Shown here piece by piece: positions 43,491-54,539 of a stretch of 64,000 bases of DNA. Below the pieces are notes generated by a model, which did not search any database, was not told where the DNA came from, and worked only from the letters and a program-made list of their open reading frames with translations. The position numbers and the translations under genes are program-made. This DNA comes from Coenobita brevimanus. Taxonomy: Eukaryota > Arthropoda > Malacostraca > Decapoda > Coenobitidae. The stretch lies in contig CM064632.1 of the NCBI GenBank assembly GCA_032717465.1, positions 27,610,814-27,674,813 on the forward strand. Reading direction: 5' to 3'. Every line of letters begins with the position of its first letter. Within the stretch, counting starts at the first letter, position 1.

Positions 43491-44144
43491 TTGCTGACAG
43501 TAATCGTGTGCTATAATTAATGGCGACCTCGAATGTACGAAGCTTAGGCTGTCACTTGTATTTTTCAGCCAGAGCGTACTTTTCGTAGCATGTACTGATT
43601 GCTAGGCAGAGAGAGTAATTGTAACTTAATAAGAATTTTGTCTCATTGACACTTTTGATGCTCCACCTTAATTGGTTTTGCAGGTACAGGAAATGGGTGT
43701 AGCAGTTTTACTGTGCGGGCCAGCTGATCATCTGCCGCACGCTGCTGCCTCTTCTCCTCTGCCTTCGTCGTCGCCATATTATTATTTACTGTGTCATTTT
43801 ACACGTAGGTACAGTTACACTACAACTGTCACACCTACACCGTGTATTACATACACCACGCTACACAACAATTAGTTGTCAGTGTAAATGTAGCGAATTT
43901 TCGCTCAGTTTGACCTGAGTACAGGATTTTCACCGTCGTCATGGAGTTTTTCCCTCAAGCTTGCTTCTATTAACGTAAATACGAGTTTTTTTTCGCTCAC
44001 TGGCGACTGCGACTTTCTCCTGTAGCAGGATAGCACACACACCACATTGTGAATCTTGTGTGAATGAGTTAGGATGTGTACATACACATATATATCCACA
44101 AATTTTTTCCCATAAGGAAAAAATTTAATTTTGTAGGGGCGTAA

Positions 44145-45166
44145 TGTCACGAATCAAAATCGCGACATTTCCCTTTTGTGAGAAGCCACGAACTATTAGT
44201 GGAAAACTCACTGTGTATTGTTCAGTTAACCACTCATTCGGACGGAAGCTTTGTCAAATCAATTTTTCAGTGTCATACGTTATCGTCTTTGCGTGAGACA
44301 TTAGCGCTTCCGCTGAGCGATTTGTTTTGGGCGCGTTTCGCTCACTCGACCGTTAAAAAATGCGGCCTACTGCTCCCCTTTTTTCCCACGACTTAGGAGT
44401 CGAGTGTTTGCTGTGACGGAGAGAGGTCCTGTGCTCCAGCAGTGTGAGAGGTCGCTAGTACCCAGACTCCACTAGACCACAGGAATCTCCAGTGCTCCCA
44501 CCCTTGGTGATACACAGCATTCATCGACCAGTATTTCTTTTCGTTTTCCTAGACTTAAGAGTTTAATTAAGGTGTTTTCCTAGGCGTAAGAATATAGCTC
44601 TTGTGTGAGTGAGTGAGTGCGATCTCATTAATTTGATTTGAAATGTAACGTTAAATTTATTTTTGTAATCAATAAATTTAACAGTTCTTTTCCTTGAGCT
44701 TAATGTAATGTAAACTCTTGTTTCATTTCTCCATAATTAAGCTTATTTTCCATATAGCTCCTAGCTTGCATAAACGTTTGCCTTTCATAACTGGTACTTA
44801 GGCCAGTCTTGTATTAAACTTAAAATCCGTTGTGCCTCCTAGGAGTTAAGCACCAGCAAGAACCTGATACTATTATTAGTATTAGTTATTTATTGTCAGG
44901 GGTGAAGTAACTTTCTCCAGAGGCTAACAGTACTAAAAAACAGCAATTGAGTGATTAGTCTCTGCTGTGTACTGTTGAGAAAGTTTATAAATTCTCGTTC
45001 TTAGAGAATCGTGCGAAGCAAGCTAGCGTAAAGTAATCGTTGCTTGATTTAGCAAGACAATCATTGTCCCTGCTCTTCAATATTATTGAACATTATTATC
45101 ATTTAAATAATATTTAGCATTTATTAAAAAAAAAAAAAAACGTGATATTTGAAAAACCCCGTGACA
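44145..45166 (+). repeat. 3' LTR of element 2
   Basis: 1,022 bp with the same ends as the 5' LTR, preceded by a weak purine stretch (GTAGGGGCGTAA) and followed by target duplication ATCCA. Confidence 0.95.
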
Positions 45167-45479
45167 ATCCACAGCCCATCACAGGTCGAAAGTAAGAGTA
45201 GTTACCGTTAACTCAAGGCTATCTGTGCACATCCTAATCGGTGCTTATATTACTTTTTTTGCATTGAATAAATTGTAAAATATATATTGACGTGACGCGA
45301 CGGTATGTACGGGTACGTTAAGTTTACGGGGTGTCTTGTAGACAAAAGGGGAATGAACTTACACGTAGGTGGTAGAAGTAAGTTATTCGGACAGAAAAAG
45401 AGCCAGCTGAAGATTCATGTGCAAATACTTGTCTATATTGTTTTTGAATGTCTTAATTGAGATACTGTTCACGGTATCT

Positions 45480-46615
45480 GAGGGTAACCTCTTCACTCCT
45501 CTCCTCTCTCTCCTACTTCACACCTCATTCGTCTCCTTTCACTCCTACTTCACATCTCCTCTTCTCCCTCCCTCCTCTCCCTCCTCATACTCTTCTCCCT
45601 TCCTCTTCCCTGCTCTCGTTCTTCTCCCCCTCTCCCCTCCTCAGTTCTCCTCCTTCATCCTCTTACTCTTCTCCCTCTCTCTTCTCACATCTCCATCTCC
45701 TCAGTTCTCCCACTTTCTCCGTCCCCTCACTCCTCTCCCACTTCCCTTCCTCGTGTCCCCCTCCCTGTGTCTCCACACCTCCCTCCTTCTTCACCCTCTC
45801 TTACACCCATCTTTCAGGTAGATTGTATAGAATAAGATTTCCTTTCCTTCTTTCCTATGAATTTTCCAGGACAGGTTTTCCATGCTAGATGGTGGCTCTG
45901 CACGCTATTTCCTGACGGCTTCAGCTGGAGGGTTTAGGGGGGGGAGCCTACCTACTTTTCTGTCATTGTCTTTAGTTGGTAGAATAGTTTTGTTATTTAC
46001 CAGCCACGATAACTTTGTGCTCCTTGTACTCTTCCTTTCACTCTTCTTCCTCCTCTTCACCTTCTCCCCTTCATATCTCGCTTCCCCCACTACCCCCATC
46101 ACTTCTCTTTCTCGTTCTCTCTTCCCCCATTCTTGTTCTCCTTTCCCACCCTCACTCCTCTCCCACCTTTCCCCGACCCCTCTCCTCTTTCTCCCTACCC
46201 CATACACTCACTCCACCCCTTACTTCACACTCCCTCTCCACTTTCACTTCCTCCCAACCCTTCGATTCCTACCCTCCACCTCATTTCTCATTCCCCTCCC
46301 TCATTCCTCCCTCAGCCTTTCCCTCCCCTCGTCCCACCCCTCCCCTCATCCCTCCTCGTTTCCCTCTCAGATACATCGCTTCCCCCTCCCGTTCCCCGTT
46401 CCTTCGCATCCCTTCATAAGTCATTTCCTACACTTATCCTCCCACACCTCTTGCTCCCCCACCTCCCCTATTTCATCTTCTTTCCCTATTTCTTCCATTC
46501 ATTCCTCACACCTTCTCTCCTCTCTCCTCCTCAGTCCCTCCTCCTCTCGCCTCCTCACTGCTTCTCAGTCCCTCCTTCCTCACACTTCCCCTCCTCCACC
46601 TCCACCATCACACCG
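45480..46615. repeat. Polypyrimidine tract
   Basis: C+T-rich plus strand of the same character as 37405-38815, interrupted by normal sequence at about 45815-46010. Long frames are compositional. Confidence 0.92.
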
Positions 46616-46739
46616 GCCTCACTTCATTTCCATTACAAAGATAAGACTTCAGATAATTACCGCCCACATAGTTTATATAATTCCACCAGCACAAGATAGC
46701 GACCTGCCTGTTAGTGTGGCCTTACAGACTCCGCCGACC

Positions 46740-47398
46740 ACGGTAGATATTACCCTCCTGTGATGGTAGATATTAACCTCTTGTGATGGTAGATATTAAC
46801 CTCTTGTGATGGTAGATATTAACCTCCTGTGATGGTAGATATTAACCTCTTGTGATGGTAGTTATTAACCTCTTGTGATGGTAGATATTCCTGTGATGGT
46901 AGATATTAACCTCCTGTGATGTTAGATATTAACTCCAGTGATGGTAGTTATTAACCTCCTGTGATGGTAGATATTAACCTCCAGTGATGGTAGATATTAA
47001 CCTCTTGTGATGGTAGATATTAACCTCTTGTGATGGTAGATATTAACCTCTTGTAATGGTAGATATTAACCTCTTGTGATGGTAGATATTACTCTCTTGT
47101 GATGGTAGATATTAACCTCCTGTGATGGTAGATATTAACCTCTTGTGATGGTAGATATTAACCTCCTGTGATGATAGATATTAACCTCTTGTGATGGTAG
47201 ATATTAACCTCTTGTGATGGTAGATATTAACCTCTTGTGATGGTAGATATTAACCTTGTGATGGTAGATATTAACCTCTTGTGATGGTAGATACTAACCT
47301 CTTGTCATGGTAGATAATAACCTCTTGTCATGGTAGATATTAACCTCTTGTCATGGTAGATATTAACCTCTTGTCATGGTAGATATTAACCTCTTGTG
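46740..47398. repeat. 23-bp minisatellite (TGTGATGGTAGATATTAACC)
   Basis: About 28 head-to-tail units of TGTGATGGTAGATATTAACCTCT, most with zero to two changes, some shortened. It begins after GGCCTTACAGACTCCG and ends at GACGTCATTTTAGG. Confidence 0.97.
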
Positions 47399-47734
47399 AC
47401 GTCATTTTAGGTATGTTCCCGCTGCAACCATATAAGCTGGATCTTATCGTCTGGATATAACAAGAAATACACGTAAAAACAAATTCCTGGTCTCAGTGTG
47501 CTAATGTCCCTAATAGGAGAGGAACCTTTGTGTGTCCCCCCCCCCCCATTTCTTATCTCTGAGGGACGGCGTAGGTGTTAACGTTATCTTTCCACCTGAT
47601 TATGCTGGGGGAGGTGACAGCCCCTTCACTACCAGGACGTGTTTCTCGCTTCATTTTTGTGCTGTTTACAGACGGTTTTCTTCAGCTAAGGAGGGATTTG
47701 GAACTGGAGGGATTATTATGGCTTTGATTAAATC

Positions 47735-47948
47735 CTTGGTTCATATTCTCGTCGGTTAAGAAAACTCCGGAACACTTCTTGCTGAGCGATTTATTTTTGG
47801 ATATAGGGGGTTAATATGATTTTGTACGACTGCTGAGTATGGCGATAATGGAATGATGTATGTAACACAGAAGAGTGTAGCAAGGTGTAATAAACAAAAT
47901 AAAGCGCTGACAAAAAAAGGTGTTAGGAAGGCTTTTGGAACTGCAGAT
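47735..47948. mobile_element. MITE family M, copy 8
   Basis: Left GGTTCATATTCTCGTCGGTT, AAGAAAACTCCGGAACACTT and GAGCGATTTATTTTTGG. Right AAACAAAATAAAGCGCTGAC and AAAAAGGTGTTAGGAAGGCT. Confidence 0.75.
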
Positions 47949-47964
47949 ATTATAATTATATAGC

Positions 47965-48215
47965 CCTCTGTAATCCCTCAATAGCCCTTCAGTAATCCTT
48001 TGGTAATCCTTCAATAATTCATCCGTAATCTCTTGGTAATCCTTCAGTAATCCTTCAATAATCCATCAGTAATCCGTCAGTAGTCCATCAATAATTCTAC
48101 ATTAATATTTCAATAATTCTTCATTAGTCCTTCAATAATTCTTCAGTAACCCTTCATTAATGCTTCATTAATCCTTCAGTAATCCATCTGTGCTCCTTCA
48201 GTAATTCTTTCGCTA
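47965..48215. repeat. ~14-bp degenerate tandem repeat (TCAGTAATCCTTCA)
   Basis: Irregular head-to-tail TCAGTAATCC / TTCAATAATTC words. Confidence 0.85.
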
Positions 48216-48289
48216 CTAAACATGTTCACTTAAACTTGGCCTAAAATCGCCATCCCTCCATCTTGATTACTGAGCTGTAGCAAGTGATT

Positions 48290-48440
48290 AACGCTAGAAT
48301 ATAGTATTAGTCACGAAGAAGTGCCATGGAGAGGATGTAGCGCTGCAGCATTGTCTTTTGCTGCCAGTGAGCGACGCGAAATAAACGAAAATCTGGGCCA
48401 AGTTAAAGTGAATGAACTGTAGGATCTTCTGCTCAGCTAA
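48290..48440 (-). repeat. Dispersed repeat, family N, copy 2
   Basis: Reverse complement reads TTCATTCACTTTAACTTGGC then CCAGATTTTCGT, CATGGCACTTCTTCGTGACT and ATATTCTAGCGTTAATC, matching copies at 1236 and 60325. Confidence 0.55.
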
Positions 48441-48764
48441 ATAAGAGTAATATCACTTTCAGCACAACATTTTTATTTATTTGTTTATTCATTTCTTTTT
48501 TCGTTTAACCCTTGCTCCCTCCAGACGTGACTATCTTAGCCAGGGAGAGACGTTTGAAGAGGAACTGATGTAACTCACCAGTTATTTCACAAACATATTT
48601 TCGCCTTAATGTGGTGTGTGTGTGTGTGTGTGTAATGGGGTTTTAACACTATCTTTCCACATCATTATGCCAGTGAGGTGAGAAGCATTAATATCCTTTT
48701 ACCACACTCGTGTGTTTGTCTCTATTCAAACTTTTCCATGAAGATTAATGAGGGTAAATCCCCC

Positions 48765-48767
<3 letters not shown>

Positions 48768-48830
<63 letters not shown>
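48768..48830. repeat. (CT)n microsatellite
   Basis: Uninterrupted CT array of about 60 bp. Confidence 0.97.
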
Positions 48831-48833
<3 letters not shown>

Positions 48834-49357
48834 ATTACGATTGATACACAACCTGATCGTGGACTAAATCGGACTCTCCCCAACCCATATCCCGCAACAA
48901 ATATCTCATTGCTACTTAACCCCTCGGCTGCGATATATTTCACCGAGTTGAATAAACTCGTCTGGCATTATCGGTTTTCCAGAGCCAAATGAAATCGTCT
49001 CGTGGGAATAATCAGAATAAAATACAATGTTTACATGTTGCAGCGAAAGGATTGACGATTTCAGGCTCGCGTACGAACCCAAAGCACAATAAAAACGTTT
49101 GGCGAAAGCTGTAATGAGACGATGGAGTAATTCCCACCATAAAAGAGTTAATGGCGGCACACGGGCAAGAGGGTTTGGTGTTGTTCGTTGTCCTTTTATT
49201 TATTTATTTATTTTTTGCCGTTGACCATAATTTACTGGTACATTCCAATTTTGGTATACTTCCCCCACTTTTACTTCGTTCAGGGTTTCACCTTTTTCCA
49301 GATTTTTTCTTATGGCTTAGTACCAGAAGTAGACAATGCTTTACGTCCTTTCCTTGG

Positions 49358-49383
49358 CTTTTTTTTTTTTTTTTTTTTTTTTC
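49358..49383. repeat. Poly(T) run
   Basis: About 25 consecutive T. Confidence 0.95.
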
Positions 49384-49635
49384 GTGGGTAGACTACCATT
49401 ATATTCTGGTGTTAATATATTGTTACGGCTCAGCAATGAAGATATAGAGATGACAGTTGTAGGCCACGTTAGGGTAAAGGGAGTATAACCCCCAGCTCCT
49501 CCTCCTCCTCTTCCTCCTCCTCCTCCTGACATCTACTAACCTTTACATTCAGAACGGCTGAATTTTGATGCAAGAAGGAATCGTGCTGCATCTTCAGAAC
49601 AAAACCCTCTACTTTCTTGGCACATCTGTTAACAT

Positions 49636-49860
49636 TCCCAGGCTCCTCTGACTCACTCTCAGTTCTATGTATTCCAGTGGAAATATTTACCGATCATCAG
49701 AGAGTACATTTTGACTATAGTAATACCTGTAGGCCCTTATGACTCTCCAAGATGATTGTTTGAATTTGACAAGAAGATAATGAATTTGCCCCGTCCGTTT
49801 GAGTTTAGCTGGTAATATAAGCACTCTCAGGCTCCTATGACTCATAGTTATAACGCTAAA
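49636..49860 (-). repeat. Two copies of a dispersed GAGTCATAGGAGCCTGGGAG unit
   Basis: Reverse complement of 49636-49665 (GAGTCAGAGGAGCCTGGGAA) and of 49810-49845 (GAGTCATAGGAGCCTGAGAG) resemble 63225-63250 on the plus strand. Related CATAAGATTTTACTCAGCTC words occur at 10910. Confidence 0.45.
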
Positions 49861-50263
49861 GTTGATCTAACCATGATCGCCATTGACAACGAGAATTGAT
49901 TGAAAATTGCAAACCCATACAACCCTCTCCCCAATCTAGCCTCGGCCAAAATTAAAATCGTTTACTCTTTGGTCAATTACGCTCGCATTTAAGAATTTAT
50001 TTATTACTGATTTTTTTGAGTTGCATTCGTTATGGGTAAATGATTTTTTTTGGTCCGTGAAGCTCGCGTCTGACGATATGTTTCATTTGATTATCCGGCA
50101 GCTGAAGGAGAAGCGTACCTATGAAAAAATAATAAAAATAAAGATGATACCCGAAAGATTATGTGCAGATACTTATAATAGGTCGAAATATTATCATACT
50201 TTTCAATTTTCATATTTCTGGAGTCAACCTTACACCATTTTTTGGTCCAGAAGTAGGTCTGGA

Positions 50264-50430
50264 CGATGATGATGATGATGATGATGACGATGACGATGAT
50301 GATGGTGGTGATGACGATGATTGATGATGATGATGATGACGATGATTGATGATGACGATGACGATAACGGTGACGATAATCATGATTCATGATGATGGCC
50401 ATGTCGATGATTGATGATGATGGTTATGAT
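50264..50430. repeat. (GAT)n/(GAC)n microsatellite
   Basis: GATGATG/GACGATG trinucleotides with interruptions. Confidence 0.95.
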
Positions 50431-50562
50431 GACAATAATGTTTTGTTGCATTCTTTTCAGGCAATGACCTTGATCGTTTGTTTATATAATCCGGGATTGA
50501 TTTCTCTCTTGCTAGCAATACTCTAGTCATTTATATATTAATGTTTCGTTTCCTTCCTCCAG

Positions 50563-50606
50563 GTGAGTTCTGCTTTATGTACTACCTGCCACTGGGAGTC
50601 GCTGTG
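50563..50606 (+). other. Candidate 44-nt host exon
   Basis: A good acceptor (TTTCGTTTCCTTCCTCCAG ending at 50562) is followed by 44 nt and a consensus donor GTATGT at 50607. Read with two leading bases, the segment is open and hydrophobic (EFCFMYYLPLGVAV), which could be part of a membrane protein. No neighbouring exon was found in the window, so this may be chance. Confidence 0.25.
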
Positions 50607-50906
50607 GTATGTACTGAACTCCTGTTATTTACTCTACTCCATTTTTCATCTGAAGGGGCTAGGCAACTTCCCTCCACTTGATTAGTACACTGTGCGTGAA
50701 TGATAGTCAGTGAACCTTATTTGTGGGCTCGGAATGAGTCCACTTGATCGCTTGCAAGACCTTCCATTCTAACAACACTCTACCATCACTGACCTGGAGG
50801 GGGTTAAGGATCTTCGTTAGGTTAAAAGAAAACCGATTAGGGTAGTTTCACAGGAATTTTGGTTCAGCTTGAAGTTTGGTTAGTTTTTGTGTTTATTTAT
50901 ATATTT

Positions 50907-51254
50907 ACCTCCGCCAACGAAGTTGGAGGAAGTTATGTATTCACCTATGTTTGTCTGTCTTTCTGTTTGACCAGACGATATCTCCAGAAGTTCTCAATGA
51001 AATTCAAGGAAATTTTGTGGAAGGGAGGGCCATGGGCCATGGAATTAGTGTTTTAATTTTGGGGCGGATCCAGATTCGGAGTATCCCGCACAATTTCTCC
51101 AAAAGTTCTCTTTGAATTTCAATGAAAATTTGTGGGAAGGTGAGCCATGGACCAAGAAAGTCTTGATTAAATTTTCGAGCGGATCCGGATCCGGATCCTG
51201 GGCCTTTCTTCACGGATCCGGATCCGGATCCTTTTTAATGGCATTGGTGGAGGT
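50907..51254. mobile_element. Short inverted-repeat element with GGATCC palindromes
   Basis: Terminal ACCTCCGCCAACGA (50907-50920) is matched in inverse by GCATTGGTGGAGGT (51241-51254), 11 of 14. Inside are two related direct units (TCTCCAGAAGTTCTCAATGA near 50982 and TCTCCAAAAGTTCTCTTTGA near 51096) and two GGATCCGGATCCGGATCC runs (51182 and 51215). I recall very similar sequences in several marine invertebrates, but could not check this. Confidence 0.55.
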
Positions 51255-51384
51255 ATGCGTTCTCTGAGTGCTTTCTGCTTATTTATTTAATCATTTGTAC
51301 ATTTCATGATGTACTAAAAAAACAAACAAGAAGCCTCGGACAAGGACTGACCAGACGATGACGACCCAGGACCGGACAAAGGAC

Positions 51385-52085
51385 TTGGTAATGAGTACAT
51401 GGAATGTAAGAGGAGCGATTGATGAGGTGAAAGAGAGAGAGAGATTGTCCAGGTGCTTGAGGGTGCGAAAGTGGATGTATGTGGAATAACTGAAACAAAA
51501 TGGAGAGGAGAAAGTGTGAGAGAATGGGAGTATGGATGGGGTATATGTGCAGGAGTAGGTGAGAATGAGAGGGCAAAGGAAGGAGTATGTATAGTTGTGA
51601 GTAAAAGATGGAAGAGGAGCATAAGACAGTATGGATCAGTTGGGTCAAGGATTGTGTGGGTAAAGTTGAAAGTTGGAATACAAATGTGGGCGATTGTGTG
51701 TGTGTGTATGCACCAACGCAAGATCGTGCTAGAAGAGTGAGAGAAGAGTTCTGGACAAATGTGGAAGTGTGCATGGAAAAGTTTGGAAGGAATGAGAGTG
51801 TTTTTGATTGGTGATATGAATGGTAAAGTTGGGAATGTGAAGGTGGATGGAATAGTTGGTGAGTGCGATGTGCCTGCTGAGATAGATGAGAATGGGAGTG
51901 CGTTAGTGGACATTTGTGCTGGGAGGGGGTTGGTGATAGCCAATACCCTCTTCAGGCATAAAATGATCCACAGGTATACATGGCGAGTGATGAGAAGGGT
52001 GGGTGGTGAACTGAATGAAAGGAAGGCAATGATTGATTTTGTGTGTGTGGATGAAAGGATGTGAAGATGTGTAGAGGATGCAAGA
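51385..52085 (+). pseudogene. Endonuclease domain of RTE copy C (frameshifted)
   Basis: Blocks STWNVRGAIDEV, VDVCGITETKWRGE, IGDMNGKVGNV and NTLFRHKMIHRYTW, with SDHYLVV following at 52120. The frame is lost at a six-unit GA run near 51433, again by a one-base change near 51680, by loss of two bases before the GDMN block near 51798 (copy B reads GAGAGAGTG there), and by TGA at about 52063 replacing the Arg codon of the MRR block. Confidence 0.8.
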
Positions 52086-54361
52086 GTGTATAGAGGTTGG
52101 GGGAGTGGACTTTCTGACCACTACTTGGTGGTGGCCAGAATTAGAATGCAAGTAAGATTGAGGAATAGAAGAAGGGAAAGACGAGAGGAAGGAGTAGTTG
52201 CAAGGAGAGTGGAAAGGTTACAGGAGGATGAGAAAAAGGCAGAGTATGAGAGAGAAGTGGAGGAACGATTGGGCAAATATGAATTGGAGCAGATGGGAGA
52301 CGTGGAAGGTGTGTGTAAGATATTTACAGAAGAATTATGTGCAGCATGTGATGTGGTGTGTGGAAGGAAGAGAAGACGGAGGGGGGTGCAAGGAACAGCG
52401 TGGTGGACTGAAGAGGTGAAACAGGCTGTGGCACAAAAGAAGAAAGCATACAATGAATGGATGAGAAATAGGGGCGTGGAAGAAGTTGAGAGGCGGCAGA
52501 GAGAGTTATATGTGGAAAGAAAGAGAGAGGTGAAAAGATTAGTAAGAGAGAGTAAGAAGAGAGTGGATGAGGAATTTGGAAGGAATTTGAGTGTAAAGTG
52601 GAGGGACTGTAAGAAAATGTTCTGGAGAGAAGTGAAAAGAGTAAGACAGGGTGGAAGTGAAGTTAGCAGGGGAGTGAAAGATAAAAATGGTAGATTACTA
52701 GTGGAGAAGGGAGAAAAAGTGAACAGATGGAGAGAACACTTTAAGGAATTGTTGAATGTAGAGGATGGAAATAATGCGAGTATAAGTGGCTGGGGAATGG
52801 CTGGGAGAAGGAGGGAGGTGAGAAGACAGGAAGAAATCAGTAGGATAGAAGTTGTGGAAGCAATGAAGAAAGTTAAATCGGGGAAAGCCCCAGGAATTGA
52901 TGGAGTGTGTGGTGAAATGCTGAAGCATGGGGGAGAGATAGTAGTAGAATGGATGTGGAAGATGTGCAGATTGGCCTGGGAGGAAAGTAGAGTCCCGGAG
53001 GATTGGAAGTCAGGTATAATTATTCCCTTGTACAAAGGAAAAGGGGAAAAAGAAGTGTGTGGTAATCATAGGGGCATTTGTCTTCCTAGTATAATAGGAA
53101 AAGTGTATGGTAGGATACTTATAGACAGAGTTAGAGAAAGAACAGAGAAATTAGTTGGAGAAGAACAAGGAGGCTTAGGGAAGGGAAGAGGTTGTGTAGA
53201 TCAGATATTCATTCTTAGATCTTTAGTGGAAAAGTTTCTAGAGAAGGGAAAGAAGTTGTATGCGGCTTTCATGAATTTGGAGAAAGCATATGACAGGGTG
53301 GATAGACAAGGATTGTGGAAAGTGTTAAGAATATATGGAGTAGATGGGAAGTTGTTGAATGCTGTGAAGAGTATGTACGATGGTGCGAAGGCTGCAGTGC
53401 GTGTGGATGGTGAACTAAGTGAATTTTTCTCTTTGAAAGTTGGTTTGAAGCAGGGATGTGTCATGTCTCCATGGTTGTTCAATCTGTACATGGATGGGGT
53501 AATAAAAGAGGTACAAGGTAGGGTAGTGGATGTTGGAGTGGCCCTGGTGAGAGAGGATAGTGTTTGGAAACTCCCTGTACTGTTGTTTGCAGATGATACT
53601 GTGTTGTTGAGTGAAGACGAAGGGGAGCTGCAAGGCTTGGTGGATGAGTTTGAGAGAGTAAGAAACGGAATCTAAAGGTGAATGTAGGGAAGAGTAAAGT
53701 GATGGTCTTTGAGAGAGGTGAAGTTAGTGAATGTACAGCGAGGTTGGATGGTGAGGAATTGGAAAATGTGAGTACGTTTAAGTACTTGGGTAGTGTGATG
53801 AGTAAGGATGGAGGTTTGGAGGGTGAAGTGCTTGAAAGGGTACAGCAGGGAAGAAAGGTTGCTGGTTCTTTGAAAGCAGTGATAAGAAACAGGGAAGTGA
53901 GCATGGAAGTGAAAAAGTTACTACATGACAGTATTGTGATACCAGCTCTAACGTACGGAAGTGAAGCTTGCACATTGTTGGAAGGACAGAAGTCAAGAGT
54001 GAGAGCAGTGGAAATGAGTTATTTAAGAGGAGCCTGTGGAGTCACGTGAAGAGACAGGCTGACGAATGAGGATATAAAGGAGCGTTGTGGTGTGGATGTG
54101 GATGTGATAGGAAGCGTTATGAGGAACACACTGAGGTGGTTTGGCCATGTGGAGAGGATGGAGGGTGAAAGACTGACGAAGAGAGTGTATGTGAGTGAGA
54201 TGGAGGGGGAAAGAGGGAGGGGGAGGCCGAGGATGAGGTGGAGGGATGGGGTGGAGAGGTATATGAGAGAGGGGGGTGTGAGTTGGGAGCAGGGCAGTGA
54301 AATGGCGGGGGACAGGGCGACTTGGAGGCGATTTGTTTGTAGCCACCCCAAACGGGATTGA
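52086..54361 (+). pseudogene. Reverse transcriptase of RTE copy C (largely open, altered active site)
   Basis: Frame 52086-53675 is open for 529 codons: GLSDHYLVV, the basic linker, SGKAPGIDG, GLGKGRGCVDQIF, AFMNLEKAYDRVDR, GLKQGCVMSPWLFNLYMDG and FADDTVLLSEDE. The frame breaks near 53660 by a small deletion (copy B has GTGTGTAAG where C has GTAAG). It resumes at 53678-54049, hits TGA at 54047-54049 where B has TGG, then runs to 54361. As in copy B, motif A has Asn for Asp and the GFRKG block reads GLGKG, so both changes predate the two insertions. Confidence 0.87.
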
Positions 54362-54401
54362 GGCGTCTGGCAATAGATAGATAGATAGACATTTCATGAT
54401 C

Positions 54402-54407
54402 ATACCA

Positions 54408-54481
<74 letters not shown>

Positions 54482-54494
54482 TTCATTATTATTA

Positions 54495-54539
<45 letters not shown>
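54402..54539. repeat. (ATT)n microsatellite
   Basis: ATT trinucleotide array, with occasional GTT and CATT changes, beginning directly after the copy C target duplication. Confidence 0.97.

Larger units (their letters stand above)
39410..45166 (+). mobile_element. Ty3/gypsy-group LTR retrotransposon 2 (Gag-PR-INT start only)
   Basis: Element of 5,757 bp: LTRs of 1,020 and 1,022 bp (TGTCACGAATC...CCCCGTGACA), an exact 5-bp target duplication ATCCA (39405-39409 and 45167-45171), a primer-binding site, a Gag-protease frame, an integrase N-terminal fragment in the same frame after one TGA, then about 940 bp of non-coding sequence with tandem repeats. No RT, RNase H or integrase core. I counted roughly eight LTR differences besides A-run length, so it is recent but older than element 1. 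Integrase directly after protease again points to the Gmr1-like order. Confidence 0.92.
51311..54388 (+). mobile_element. RTE-type LINE, copy C (slightly 5'-truncated)
   Basis: Plus-strand LINE bounded by an exact 12-bp target duplication ACATTTCATGAT (51299-51310 and 54389-54400). It lacks only the leader of copy B, starting at the ACTAAAAAAACAAAC segment, and ends in (TAGA)n. It is nearly identical to copy B by eye over 3 kb but has independent indels, so both were copied from the same or very similar templates. Confidence 0.95.

Noticed and set aside
45882..46763. 293-codon frame
   Set aside because: Mostly the polypyrimidine tract plus flanking DNA; no domain and heavily biased composition.
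46740..47398. CRISPR-like array
   Set aside because: The repeats are head-to-tail with no variable spacers, and the sequence is eukaryotic; it is a minisatellite.
52121..53035. 304-codon minus-strand frame inside RTE copy C, and similar ones in copies A, B and D
   Set aside because: Antisense of the LINE coding strand. The A+G-rich coding strand leaves its complement open by chance.
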